From Pectinophora gossypiella (taxonomy: Eukaryota; Arthropoda; Insecta; Lepidoptera; Gelechiidae), in NCBI RefSeq assembly GCF_024362695.1, contig NC_065407.1, forward strand, positions 2,480,001 to 2,544,000: DNA of 64,000 nucleotides, in the 5' to 3' direction. Positions within the stretch are counted from its first letter, which is position 1. Each line of letters begins with the position of its first letter. The position numbers and the translations under genes were made by a program. A model generated the notes under the pieces. It searched no databases. It was not told where the DNA came from and saw nothing but the letters and a program-made list of their open reading frames with translations. Shown piece by piece: positions 20,953-30,735 of the stretch.

Positions 20953-23886
20953 CTAAGCAATTTGGTGTAGAAGGGATTCAGTGTCATCGTGAGACAGACT
21001 CTGAAGCCATTTTTGTGTGGTTAACTTATATTCTAGTTTAGTAAGCGAATGAGTGTTTAAAGTTTTGTGTAAATTATTATATACAAATGGGCCAAGAAAA
21101 CAAAAGAATCTATGGCTAAAGGTAGTTCGAAACTTCGTTGATTTTGCTATTAGATGATTTCGTTGCATTTGAGTAGTTTCAGTAAAAGGTGTAATGGAGT
21201 GTTGTAAGAGTGCCGTGTGTAAGATGAATAGTTGGCGAACTGTAAGAACTTGGCAAAATTGATATAATAGTTGTGTAGGGTATAAAGGAGGTTTAAAGGT
21301 GGCCACTTTTAGCAGAGCTCTTTGGGCACGCTCTAGTTTAATAAAGTGCTTATCAACGGCACCTCCCCATGTCGTGACACAATATGTGAGAAGGGATTGA
21401 CATAGAGCTAGATAAATCATTTTTAAAGTGTCAACGTCAGCAACATGGCGGAGTTGCTTAAACACAAATATAAACTTACGTAGCCTAGATGAAAGAAGCT
21501 GTATGTATGGTTTGAAGGTGAGGTGACTGTCAATAAGCAAGCCTAAATATTTTATCTGATCAGTTCTTTGTATGGTTGGACAGTTGCATGGTGACGTTAA
21601 GTCATGGTTAGTGTGAGCTTTTATAGAAAAGTTATTTTGATCGGGAAGTCGCCAATTTCGAATGGAGAATATCATATATTTGGTTTTATCAACGTTTAAG
21701 GTAAGAAAGCTTTGATTCAGCCATTTAGTTACCAGATTGAAGCCCTGTTGTGAGGATCTAAAGACATCAGACCATGTATTTCCTGAGAAGAATAAAACTG
21801 TATCATCGGCAAAGGAGAGGATGTTTCCATTTGGTATTTTAATGTTAGATAAATCGTTTATATATGTCAAAAACAGACTAGGCCCTAATATGCTCCCCTG
21901 AGGGACGCCGTATTCAATTTGAAGATCACAACTAGTGTGGCCATCAACGGTTACAGATTGTATTCGGTTTGTTAAGTAGCTTTGGAATAGTTTTAGTTGA
22001 TTGCCACGAATACCGAGGGATTCTATTTTGTCCAGAAGTATGGGGAACGAGACCGTGTCGAACGCTTTGGCGAGGTCCAAGAAAATTGCAACACATTTAT
22101 TTCCTTTATCTAGATTACGTACTAGGTAATCAGTGAGTTCGTGTACAGCTTGTGCCGTTGACTTTCCTTTCCGGAATCCATATTGTCTATCACTTAATAA
22201 ATTATGTTTTTCAAGGTATTCAACAAATCTGGTATTTATCAAACGTTCCAAGACCTTAGATAATATAGGAAGCACAGATATTGGGCGATAATTATTTACA
22301 CAGTTTCGCTCACCACTCTTATATATTGGATGAACAAGGGCCCTCTTGAACACTGACGGGAAAACTCCAGAACTTATAGATAGGTTACATATATGCGTTA
22401 AGGGTGGGACTATAATATCTTTATACATCTTAATGAAAGTTGTAGAAATATTGTCCCAACCAACTGCGCAATCGTTTCTTAATGACATAATAATGCATTC
22501 AACTTCTGTATTGTCAGTTGGAAGAAAAGCTAGGGAGTTACATATGGAGATCGAATTAGAATTTTTGGTAGTGATGGAATGAGAACCTGCATTTTTTATC
22601 TTTTCTGCTAGTGTCTTCCCGATACTCACAAAGAAACGGTTTGTTTCATCAACTGACTCCTGTGGCGTATTTTTGCAATTTAGTAAGTCACGAGAGCTTA
22701 ACCTCTCCTTGCTTAAGTACGCAACGTCCTTTATAACACCCCATAGTTTTTTGTTATTCGACCCAGCTTCTCTTAGCCGATTTTTATCGAATGCCCTTTT
22801 GACTTTTTTTAGAAGACTATTGCAAAATTGCCTGTAGCGTTTATATGTTAACCGGAGCGTGTCGTTGTTTGGAGACCTTTTTAATTTTTTATTTAAATTA
22901 TCTCTATTTCGGATGCATCTTAATAAACCTGGTGTGATCCAGGGTTTTATTGTCCTGCGACGCCGAGGTATGATTTTTACTACAGTGTTTTGTTCTATTT
23001 TATTACGAAGGATCTCAATCATTTTATTTGCGGCTAAATCTGCATTTGTCTCTGAATATATATGTGATAAATCTACTTGTAGCATGTCTAGATGAAGTGA
23101 ATCATAATTTATTTTTTTAGAGAATTTACTACTATTTAAGGACTTTTTCATAGAGAGTGACAGAAGAATAGCACAATGATCTGTGATGGCAGATTCAATG
23201 ACAAGTGTAGTAGCTTGGTGTGTTGATTTTATGATAACATGGTCCAGACAAGTTAAAGAGACAGCGCGCGTGGGTAAAGTGTGGGCTGGCAGTAGTCCGT
23301 GTGTAGCCAGTAAGTTCAGATAGTCGTCTGCGCGTGGATGTCGACTGTCCGGACCTATGTCGATGTTTATATCACCAGTGATAATAACTGTGTTAAAAGA
23401 AGAGAGACTAAGAATTATATGACTTAGCGAAAGCATAAAGTTCTCAACATCAGCCGTCGAAGGTGAACGATAGATCCCAAGAATTGCAGTATCTTGTCCA
23501 ATTTTAATTAATAGACAACTAGCATCTGTAAGTGCTGGCTCGCTGACGGATACATTTTTTAGGTTGTCGTTTACATATGTCACAACGCCGTCATTTTTAT
23601 TTATCGGATTTGTTGAACAAAAATGTATATAATTCGTGAGAGGAGGAATGTTGGGGTTGAATTCAAGCCAACATTCTGTGAATATAATTATGTCACAATG
23701 TATATTAATTTTTTGCAATAAAATATCAAAAGCCGATATATGAGCGGACACACTACAAATATTTTGTGTTATTATGTTGAGATTTTTTGCGTGATTAGGT
23801 ATAAGATTTGTGCATTTTTCAGGCTCACAGGAGTTACAGGAAGAAACGGAGGTAAGATCAATATCATTAATGAGTTCATTTAACAT
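20953..23886 (-). CDS. LINE ORF2: endonuclease-reverse transcriptase
   Basis: 977 aa, no stop or frameshift. Residues about 35-245 form an apurinic-type endonuclease: N42 in TQNICSV, E71 in TECW, Y139 in GIYRSPS, D172 and N174 in GDIN, and the ending SAITDHCAI with D236 and H237. Residues about 500-780 form the reverse transcriptase: HPIYKSG and NYRPISVLP (fingers), DLAKAFD (first catalytic Asp near 604), YGVPQGSILGP (659-669) and FADD (692-695). The C-terminus carries the usual thumb region (about 770-900) and no RNase H. It would nick the chromosome and copy LINE RNA at the nick (target-primed reverse transcription). The ATG at 23886 is chosen because the endonuclease follows 35 residues later. 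It overlaps the upstream spacer ORF stop by 11 nt. Identification as LINE ORF2 is certain; clade is not. Confidence 0.95.
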   Translation of the reverse strand: MLNELINDIDLTSVSSCNSCEPEKCTNLIPNHAKNLNIITQNICSVSAHISAFDILLQKINIHCDIIIFTECWLEFNPNIPPLTNYIHFCSTNPINKNDGVVTYVNDNLKNVSVSEPALTDASCLLIKIGQDTAILGIYRSPSTADVENFMLSLSHIILSLSSFNTVIITGDINIDIGPDSRHPRADDYLNLLATHGLLPAHTLPTRAVSLTCLDHVIIKSTHQATTLVIESAITDHCAILLSLSMKKSLNSSKFSKKINYDSLHLDMLQVDLSHIYSETNADLAANKMIEILRNKIEQNTVVKIIPRRRRTIKPWITPGLLRCIRNRDNLNKKLKRSPNNDTLRLTYKRYRQFCNSLLKKVKRAFDKNRLREAGSNNKKLWGVIKDVAYLSKERLSSRDLLNCKNTPQESVDETNRFFVSIGKTLAEKIKNAGSHSITTKNSNSISICNSLAFLPTDNTEVECIIMSLRNDCAVGWDNISTTFIKMYKDIIVPPLTHICNLSISSGVFPSVFKRALVHPIYKSGERNCVNNYRPISVLPILSKVLERLINTRFVEYLEKHNLLSDRQYGFRKGKSTAQAVHELTDYLVRNLDKGNKCVAIFLDLAKAFDTVSFPILLDKIESLGIRGNQLKLFQSYLTNRIQSVTVDGHTSCDLQIEYGVPQGSILGPSLFLTYINDLSNIKIPNGNILSFADDTVLFFSGNTWSDVFRSSQQGFNLVTKWLNQSFLTLNVDKTKYMIFSIRNWRLPDQNNFSIKAHTNHDLTSPCNCPTIQRTDQIKYLGLLIDSHLTFKPYIQLLSSRLRKFIFVFKQLRHVADVDTLKMIYLALCQSLLTYCVTTWGGAVDKHFIKLERAQRALLKVATFKPPLYPTQLLYQFCQVLTVRQLFILHTALLQHSITPFTETTQMQRNHLIAKSTKFRTTFSHRFFCFLGPFVYNNLHKTLNTHSLTKLEYKLTTQKWLQSLSHDDTESLLHQIA

Positions 23887-24274
23887 CGCGAATTTTAAAT
23901 AGTTTTAGGTTGTTGTATGTGAAGGAATTTGGCGGAAAGACATAAAACTTGCGCATATGTGCTTGAAAACTATGAAAGAGAATTATTATACAAGAATAGT
24001 TTAGTTTAGGGGATGTTAAGTGTAGGGTGATAGAGATGTCAGAGCGTTTAATGTTTGTAGAGAGTGGTTTGTTCAGGTTTAAGACTCGAGGGTTGGTGAG
24101 AGAAGGTATAATTGTGTTTATGAGTGAATGTGTTAGGTGTGGTTTGTGTGTGTTGTGCGTATGGCATGTAACAAGATAATTTTTTAAAATTTGGCATACT
24201 AGCGAGACTAAAATACAGACATAACTTATTAAATAGCAGTTAAGTAAAAAATGAGTTTTAGGACCAATTAACAA
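23876..24274 (-). CDS. Spacer ORF between LINE ORF1 and ORF2, uncertain
   Basis: 132 aa in the 454-nt gap between ORF1 and ORF2. Hydrophobic at the N-terminus (LLNCYLISYVCILVSLVCQI could span a membrane), then His/Thr/Asn-rich without a known domain. Its TGA stop overlaps the ORF2 ATG in the 11-nt string ATGTTAAATGA, which is an arrangement that could allow ORF2 translation by termination and re-initiation. It may equally be just an open stretch of the spacer. No homologue is known to me. Confidence 0.3.
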   Translation of the reverse strand: MLIGPKTHFLLNCYLISYVCILVSLVCQILKNYLVTCHTHNTHKPHLTHSLINTIIPSLTNPRVLNLNKPLSTNIKRSDISITLHLTSPKLNYSCIIILFHSFQAHMRKFYVFPPNSFTYNNLKLFKIRDVK

Positions 24275-24340
24275 TTATGAGTTATGTAATCTATTAAAGT
24301 GTCTCGTACAAAAAATGAGCTTACATCTCATTAAAGCTAG

Positions 24341-25270
24341 TCATTTTTCGCTCTTTTTTATTAGGTCATTTATTTGAGATTCGTCAGTCACAATAATAGT
24401 CTTCGCTCCCTCTCTCTCACGCAGAAGCACTCTTGCATTAGCAGTCCAGCAAAACTGGAATATGCCCGACTTGGTGAGCTGCCGGGCTAAGTAATATAAT
24501 CGTTTACCCTTTATAGTTAAGTGTTCGTCCAAATAGATGGGTTCTGGAGTGCTGTTTGGAGAAATCAGTGACGTGTTCAGCTTACAATTTTTGTTTCTAG
24601 CATTATACACCTTAACAGCTTGTAGTATGGAGTTTTTTAAAATAACAGATTTTAAAGTGACTAGAATCGTCTTCTTTTCTGTTTTGGACGGTAGCCTACG
24701 AATGTCCAGTACATCTGATCGGTCAACCGACGCCGATAACACGTTGAAAATCTCCAATGTCGTTTTCAAGAGATCTTCAGTTGTCTCTTTATGTTGGCAG
24801 GGTACATTCCGTATTTCTAGGAGGTTAAGGTTGAATTTCCTATTTTGCTCCTCTACAATATATTCCAACTCCTTTATACGAGATTCATGGGCGGTGCACT
24901 TTTGTCCTAGATCAACTAGATTCACTTTCATATTATCATACTCTGAAGACAGATAATCGAGAGACTTTTCTATGTCAGAATTTGTTTTCTGAATGTCAGA
25001 GATTTGGGATTTCATATCTGCGATGGAGGTGCTCAAGTCCTGTAGCTGTGTTTGTTGTTCATTTCTCCAGGAGTCTAACATAGTCTTGAGGGATTCAAAA
25101 GAGCGAGAGATATCCGAGCATCTGCAGTGTGAGCGGAATGTGATATTTCCTTCGCGTTTATCAGATGGACATTCCTGTTCCGAATCGGAGTTTATTTCAG
25201 GTGAAGTTGGAGGAGCAGGAGATTTATTACTCTTCAGTTTTTTTTGTGGTGTCCTCACCGGCTTAGGCAT
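24341..25270 (-). CDS. LINE ORF1: coiled-coil RNA-binding protein with FP25K-like domain
   Basis: 309 aa. Residues 1-45 are basic then acidic and disordered. About 52-145 is a heptad-rich coiled coil (repeated L/I spacing, many E/K/Q/S), likely for oligomerisation. About 147-300 resembles the Baculo_FP family known from baculovirus FP25K and from ORF1 proteins of many insect LINEs: ENLLEIRNVP-like beta strand (NLLEIRNVP), the YLDEHLT motif (246-252), LYYLARQLTKSG (258-269) and FQFCWTANARVLLRE (271-285). There is no CCHC zinc knuckle. In LINEs such proteins coat the RNA and deliver it to the nucleus; that role is inferred. Start ATG at 25270 is the first in frame and follows the 5' UTR. No stops or frameshifts. 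Confidence 0.85.
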   Translation of the reverse strand: MPKPVRTPQKKLKSNKSPAPPTSPEINSDSEQECPSDKREGNITFRSHCRCSDISRSFESLKTMLDSWRNEQQTQLQDLSTSIADMKSQISDIQKTNSDIEKSLDYLSSEYDNMKVNLVDLGQKCTAHESRIKELEYIVEEQNRKFNLNLLEIRNVPCQHKETTEDLLKTTLEIFNVLSASVDRSDVLDIRRLPSKTEKKTILVTLKSVILKNSILQAVKVYNARNKNCKLNTSLISPNSTPEPIYLDEHLTIKGKRLYYLARQLTKSGIFQFCWTANARVLLREREGAKTIIVTDESQINDLIKKSEK

Positions 25271-25540
25271 TATTGTATATATACAATCTGCTTCTGGTTC
25301 CTAAAATATGTATATACAAAGTAGCGGAGCAACAATAGTTGAGTCCGTGATTTGTCTCTCAGAGACAGGAGCAAGTAAAACGTCTGCACTTAACAACTCT
25401 TTGCCGAATGGACGCGTCGACGTCACTAACTATTGCGTGCGCGGGAGTTTGACCTATCGGCCACCCGCGTAACGATGACAGTCGCGCGAACTTTTCACTC
25501 AACAATGGCGTCGGAGGGCGTGACCAATATTCACCGGTAA
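25271..25540 (-). promoter_or_regulatory. LINE 5' UTR and presumed internal promoter region
   Basis: Clearly more GC- and CpG-rich (for example TCGCGCGACTGTCATCG and GACGTCGACGCGTCC on the minus strand) than the flanks and directly upstream of ORF1. LINEs transcribe from an internal promoter in the 5' UTR, so promoter function is expected. No TATA box; exact start site unknown. Confidence 0.5.
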
Positions 25541-26452
25541 AAATTCACTTGTTTATTTTACTTTAAATACACAATTTTTCTATAAGATTATTACGAAGCA
25601 AGTCTCACTATACACTAATCACACTGTTTTGATGTTGTTTGAGTTTGAACTTGTAGGTTTTTCTATATATTTCGAAATAAATGTCGGGAGATGCAAAATT
25701 ATACGTATTACTTGTTTCGTTGCGCGTCAAAGAAGTTACTTTTTACTAAACGTCAAAACACGAAATTACTATGGAATTTGTTTGAAAAAGGAACCTGTGA
25801 CGTCATAGAAAAAACGTGATAAAATGTCGCATTTAAAGTAACATACTTACCTTAATTAAAATTCATAGAAAATAGAGAAACAGAAAAAAGTTTTTCGTCA
25901 CTTTAGATCTGTCTTTAGTAATCAGAATTTCATAATTTATCTTAGACCTAAGAAATTACACAATTATTTGCTCATACTTGTATGGCTCGCATTTTCGCAC
26001 TTGGCCCTTCCAGCCTCTTTCTTCTATTCTGTACATGAATCAATCTATATTTAACGGAGCGTACAAAACAGAACTCTAATTATCGGGTATCAGAAAGTTT
26101 CCAGTGTAGTTCTTTATAAAATTACTTTCAGCACTAACAAGACTGTTGATTGACAATGCTTTGTAGGGTCGAACAAAAGAAGTAGGTATTATTAGTACTG
26201 TCAGTAGCTGTCAGACTTCCAATAGCTTCCAATACGTTAAACGTTAGCGAGCGGCTTTACAACTGGCTCTGTGAATAAATGAAAGCGGGAGTTTCTAATC
26301 AACTGTTTTTTTTTTTTATTACAAGTACCTATACTCGTGTCCAGAATCTCACCAGGAGTCTGTTTAATAAACATTACAATTGTAAAACACTGTGAAGCTA
26401 CAAAATATATCTGGTCAAGCTATATACGAACTACGCAATCTATATTCTTCTT
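25541..26452. other. No gene seen
   Basis: AT-rich flank of the LINE. About 25905-25945 (GATCTGTCTTTAGTAATCAG) recurs near 61675, a small dispersed repeat. A 10+ bp T-run lies near 26305. Confidence 0.4.
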
Positions 26453-26815
26453 CTTTTCTATCGTGTGGGTTGTAAGGTGGATTACCAACCCTCGTATCAG
26501 GTTTACTATTGAGCCGCCAAAGGCCCCTGGCACGGTAATCGGGACCTTTCTTTGACGTGACTTATTGTAGATTTACCTCATATGACATAAACTACTTGGC
26601 CGCACAAATAGGGAACGCTGAGGGCTCTCGACCGGTAGTAACCGGGACCAACGGCTTAACGTGCCTTCCGAAACTCGGAACATCTTTCTTTCGGACAATT
26701 AGATGATCAGCCTGTAATGTCAAAGTGATTTTCGTGATGTGTCCCCACCGGGATTTGAACCCGGGTCCTCCGGATCGTGAACCCAACGCTCAAACCACTG
26801 GACCACGGAGGCCGG
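26453..26815 (-). mobile_element. SINE-A interrupted by a tail-T insert
   Basis: Minus-strand SINE-A: head GGCCTCCGTGGTCCAGTGG, B-box GGGTTCAAATCC, 3' end CCCACACGATAGAAAAG. At 26547-26637 it is split by a tail-T fragment. GTAATCGGGACC (26535-26546) and GTAACCGGGACC (26638-26649) flank the insert and look like a 12-bp target duplication with one mismatch. Confidence 0.8.
26547..26637 (-). repeat. Tail-T fragment nested in SINE-A
   Basis: GACGTGACTTATTGTAGATTT, ACTACTTGGCCG and GCTGAGGGCTCTCGACCGG are the last 90 bp of tail-T on the minus strand. Confidence 0.75.
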
Positions 26816-27289
26816 TAGTTACATTACTAACTAATTACGTTAATGTATATTAAACGGTTATTGAATTGTAATGTTTCTTAAACCGGTCTCTGACGGTTAG
26901 TGAAGATGTGGCCTAAAGTCAAGATTCTTGGAAGTTTATGGTTTCAAGTTGTCAGAAGATATGTTACCCACACTTTTAATTAACAATGCAATGTGATCAA
27001 CTCGACTCCTTTCCCGTGTTGCTCATAGAAGCACCATAAAGTCTTCAAAGTACATGTTTTCATATGTCAAGTAGTGGATGGCAACAGATGATAACGTCGC
27101 AGGCACACGACTCAGGAAGCTCGTTAAAACGCGCATTTTATGGCCCCCAAGGACAGACCGTCTAACCACACTTCATACGGCTAGGTTCACTTGAAAATTT
27201 ATTGGAGACACCTTAAGTAAACGGGAACTCTAAGTGATTATGTATGTTTAGTGTAAGGAAAGTAAATATGTGTGAAAATATACATACAA
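26816..27289. other. No feature seen
   Basis: AT-rich, no ORF or repeat recognised. Confidence 0.4.
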
Positions 27290-27483
27290 GGCGCTAGTGA
27301 CATCGTAACGAAAACTTTGAGGGATGATTCAGGGCATGATCCTTAGTTGATATCAAGTGGAATTTTCCGTCACAAAAGTAAAGTTTTCATGAATTTTCCG
27401 ACAGGAAAATCAACTTGATATCAACTCAGAATCATGGTCTGTATCATCCCCCTCAGTATTTGTTACGATGTCACTAACACCCT
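27290..27483. mobile_element. MITE-1, complete foldback copy
   Basis: Two arms of about 80 bp form an inverted repeat: GCTAGTGACATCGTAACGAA and TTGATATCAAGTGGAATTTT on the left, AACTTGATATCAACTCAGAA and TTACGATGTCACTAACACCC on the right. Short centre with TTTTCATGAATTTT. Other copies: 34172, 34990/40155 (split), 52757, 53030, 54922. Non-coding. Confidence 0.75.
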
Positions 27484-27520
27484 ATCTACTTGTATAGACT
27501 TGTACAGGGTGTAAGTGACA

Positions 27521-27643
27521 GCTTGTAATGACCTAACCGAACTAGGGATCACAAAGTGATTTTTGTGATATGACCCCACCGGGATTTGAACCCGATCACC
27601 GGATCGTGAGCCCAACGTTCAAACCACTGATGCACGGCGGCCG
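27521..27643 (-). mobile_element. SINE-A head fragment
   Basis: Minus-strand GGCCGCCGTGCATCAGTGG, GGGTTCAAATCCCGGTGGGG, TCACTTTGTGATCCCTAG. Carries the tRNA-like promoter part only. Confidence 0.8.
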
Positions 27644-28247
27644 TTATGTTACGTAACGTTATAAAATCTTTAAAATATTATATAATAAAAATGGTATGGA
27701 TATAATATTATGTACATATCCGGACATCGTATCCACCTTAAAAGTTAATCTTTTAAATTAGTTACTTAGACAGAGTTCAATCAAATGTGCACCAATAAAA
27801 GCGAGCGACCAAAAGTAACACAACTCAATTACAATTAACGAATTAATTAATTCAACTGCCAATAAAGATAAAAGGCAAAAGTCTAAATGTAAAAACGACG
27901 AGGCAATACTGGAATCGTCTGAAAAGTTGGACAAAAATCGAATTAATTCAGCCATCCCCTTGAATCTGGATTGAGTTGTAACGGACAACTTTAAAATTAC
28001 CATTGTGTATCCAAATTGAACTCCCAGACTAAGTTTCCAATGACAACATTTGAACTTAAACTCTCTCTTAGAAGTGTTATAAGTTGAATAAAGTCTTCGC
28101 TTCAGGTTCCTCGTGTTATCATACATAATGTATCGTACCTATTAATCGTTGTACTGCTAACTCATCTAAGATATAGCATTTTTTTTCTAAACACATATAA
28201 ATTTAAATTTGATTCGGCCTAGTAGTTAATTACATAATATATTATGC
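27644..28247. other. No gene recognised
   Basis: A 122-aa minus ORF (27758-28126) has no recognisable domain or homologue. It is Ser/Leu/Phe-rich in AT-rich DNA and most likely accidental. Confidence 0.35.
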
Positions 28248-28425
28248 GGTAAATCTACAACAATTCATGTCAAAAAAAATAAAATAAAAAAGAAAATAGT
28301 GAAGTAAGTAAGTAATCGTTTATTCTTTGACCAGGGTACAGCTTAAATTGGTGGTTATACCTCTATATTAGGATCATAGGAACACTGGATCTTACTCATT
28401 AGCGAATATAACATGGCTTAAACAT
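28248..28425. mobile_element. Tail-T end followed by a minus-strand LINE 3' end
   Basis: 28248-28296 (+) ends GGTAAATCTACAACAATTCA then an A-run, a tail-T remnant. 28305-28425 (-) has GTAATCGTTTATTCTTTGAC, the inverted AATAAAC-type end of a LINE. Confidence 0.45.
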
Positions 28426-28524
28426 ACTCGTAAATAAGTCATTCAAAAAAAAAGAAATACAGTATTAACTAATCTCTAAACTATTGAAACTAATACTTGT
28501 AGATACCGGCTGCGATTCCTGCGG

Positions 28525-28925
28525 ACACCTCTTAATTTTATTTTAAGTTATACCCGTCATTTTCTTATTCGCTGGATGATTGACTAATGTTTTAGAATTA
28601 TCTGAAACGAAAGAATAACCAATCAAATAAAAATAGAAAAATGCCATCCGCCTTACGTGTGCTGTTTATTTAATTCTGTCGGGTTATTGGCCAATATAAA
28701 ATTTTAGAAGGGTTTTCTAAATTTTTGCCTAAAATTGATGTGTGTTCCATTTTCATGCCTCTCGATTACCCGTCTCTTTCCTTTTTGGCGGATAAGAAAA
28801 TGACAGGTATAAATTAAAATAAACTTAGATGGTGTGTACCGGAATCAGCACCACTTAATTTTATTTTAAGTTATACCTGTTATTTTATTATATCCGAAAG
28901 GGAAAGAGACGGGGAATAGAAACTA
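28525..28925. repeat. Three copies of a repeat, the middle one inverted
   Basis: CTTAATTTTATTTTAAGTTA with TTTTCTTAT begins at about 28530 and at 28854 on plus. 28738-28815 carries the inverse (CCCGTCTCTTTCC, GATAAGAAAATGACAGGTAT). The second and third copies form a palindrome centred on about 28840. Confidence 0.6.
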
Positions 28926-29399
28926 CTTCACGATACGAACGATGCTGAAGCTTATTGTTAAGTAGAAAACTCAAAATTCCAATCATTACAGGTTACCTGG
29001 AAGAAATTGCTGTTTGCCTTTGTCATTGTCCTTGCTGTTTTTTTATGTGCAATAAAGGTTTTTTTTATAATACAGAACCGAAAGACTACGTAATGATCTT
29101 AAAGCAACCACATTTTGGCTTAATAAGGATATGGCTTCTTCTGCTTTCTTAAAAATAATGTTAAGGAAATGGCTTCTTTATTTACATCGACGGTCGGCGC
29201 GCTGAAGATAAGGATCTTTTATCTACTCTGAATAGGATGTTTATACCATAATTTCAAAGAAAAATTTCACCTAATTACTGAAGCTCCCTCGGGCGATCGT
29301 AACCCGCTTCCGAACGTAATGGGAAAATATTTTTAAGGCCTTAACAAAATTGTATTGATTATTTGTTTCTTTTAAATATGGGTTTTAAACATTATGTAT
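28926..29399. other. No feature seen
   Basis: A 65-aa ORF at 28955 shows no domain. Confidence 0.35.
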
Positions 29400-29565
29400 C
29401 AATATTATTAGGAAAGGGAGGAGCCATGAAGAACTTATATGGAACAGATTAAAGAGAAGGCGAACGTCGTGTCTTTTAAGTGAAAGAATTGGCCTTTGAT
29501 AGACAAGAATGGAAAATGCTACACCGACAAGAGCTGGCTCATTAGTGATGATGAGGTGTAATTGA
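29400..29565 (+). pseudogene. LINE RT C-terminal remnant
   Basis: TATATGGAACAGATTAAAG and AATGGAAAATGCTACACCGA correspond to the Tyr-Met-Glu-Gln-Ile end of an RTE-like ORF2, as in 56340-56505. Frameshifted and short. Confidence 0.5.
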
Positions 29566-30317
29566 TTAAATTTAGTTATTAATTGGTGTAGTCAGAGGTG
29601 CAAGATGGTGTAAGTACCCACACCGAGTTTTCTGTTAGACTCACTTGGTATGTCATAAGAGTACCTAATATGAGTAACCTTAGGCGCACAGCGGTTTTGC
29701 TCTCGTAATTTTATTTAAAAAATAAATATACTTAGTTTATTATGTATATTTGTAAATATACACAATAAAGTAATCAATCAACAAATTATGAATTATTAAT
29801 TGACAAATTATGTAAGGAAAATCGATTTATTGCCAGTTTAGGTGAGCAGAGAAGGATTTAGGTACTTACTAAACGGCATTAAGAACTTTATTCAATTGAC
29901 AAATTAACACGTTGACGTTTCACAGACCCTCATAATATTCAAAAGACACCTTTGAATACAAAATTGACTTAGCTTATTAGGATTTCGTCAGGTTTTGCCT
30001 TTAAATGTAGTGAGAAGGGTTTTCAACTACATTGGCCGGATATAATCGCTGGGATCGGGCCAAAGTACAGGTTCCATTCACAAGAAGGCACATTCAGGGG
30101 TAATTAGCATTCATTGGCTTGCGGTAGGAGGCTATTTAAAGGAAATTTTACCCCAATGAATACCCCAAAATCCGATAGCTATTTGAAGATATAGGCTGTG
30201 GGAGTAAAGCAATGTTCATATAATAGATGATAGATACCTATTAGATAAATTAATATCGTAAGTATTTAAACATATTACTTTTTCTTAAAACCAATAGGCC
30301 TCAACCAATTATTATTT
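29566..30317. other. No feature seen
   Basis: AT-rich, no ORF above 60 aa, no recognised repeat. Confidence 0.4.
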
Positions 30318-30408
30318 TTATTATTATTAAATTCTTTATTCAGGCCACTAGGCGCAAACAATGCATTACATTACATTAAACAAATCATAAATAAATACAT
30401 AAAATGAA
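30318..30408 (-). mobile_element. LINE 3' end
   Basis: ATTATTATTAAATTCTTTATT and CAGGCCACTAGGCGCAAAC: on the minus strand an AATAAAG signal followed by an (AAT)n tail. Confidence 0.5.
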
Positions 30409-30409
30409 T

Positions 30410-30640
30410 GGTCGAATTTGTTTTCGAATTCATGTTTGGATCATAAATGATTATCACGTGCTCAGAGACGAAGGAAAACATCGTGAGGAACCCCGAAGGT
30501 ATGTGACCTAACCTGTGTTGGGCTGGTTTTCCCTTCAAGGGTTTGAAAGTCAGACAGGCAATCGCTTCGGTAAAAACCGGACCTGTCGAATCTTCAGGTT
30601 AGGTAAGCGATGCTATGAAAATAGGATAACTCTAAAGAGA
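30410..30640 (+). mobile_element. SINE-B lacking the tRNA head
   Basis: GTCGAATTTGTTTTCGAATTC, CGAAGGAAAACATCGTGAGG, TGGGCTGGTTTTCCCTTCAA, CGGACCTGTCGAATCTTCAG. Abuts the LINE tail at its left. Confidence 0.8.
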
Positions 30641-30655
30641 TGTTGACATTGTTTT

Positions 30656-30735
30656 TACTTATTGTAAATTTGCAGGATATAGCATAAACCACTTGGCCGG
30701 ACAAATAGGGAGCGCTGAGGGCTCTCACCCGGTAA
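30656..30735 (-). repeat. Tail-T fragment
   Basis: CACTTGGCCGGACAAATAGG and GCTGAGGGCTCTCACCCGG on the plus strand are the inverted tail-T end. Confidence 0.65.

Larger units (their letters stand above)
20341..25540 (-). mobile_element. Full-length LINE (non-LTR retrotransposon), two intact ORFs
   Basis: In transcription order: a GC-richer 5' UTR (about 25540 to 25271), ORF1 (309 aa), a 454-nt spacer, ORF2 (977 aa, endonuclease and reverse transcriptase), a 3' UTR with a GT-rich tract and a terminal (ATT)n tail ending near 20341. The apurinic-type endonuclease, the absence of RNase H, the FP-like ORF1 and a short-repeat tail instead of poly-A point to the CR1 group (CR1/Daphne-like); exact clade is inference. 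No clear target-site duplication was found, so the 5' boundary is approximate. Total about 5.2 kb. Both ORFs being open suggests a recent and possibly competent copy. Confidence 0.85.

Noticed and set aside
20649..20987. 112-aa minus ORF rich in Thr and His
   Set aside because: Translation of the GT-rich microsatellite in the LINE 3' UTR.
22346..23095. Plus-strand ORFs of 78 aa inside the LINE
   Set aside because: Antisense shadows of LINE ORF2.
24341..25270. Integrated baculovirus gene
   Set aside because: The FP-like domain follows a coiled coil and is directly upstream of LINE ORF2 on the same strand, so it belongs to the LINE.
24537..25304. Plus-strand ORFs of 139 and 103 aa
   Set aside because: Antisense to LINE ORF1; no domain.
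27758..28126. 122-aa minus ORF as a host gene
   Set aside because: No recognisable domain and biased composition expected from AT-rich DNA.
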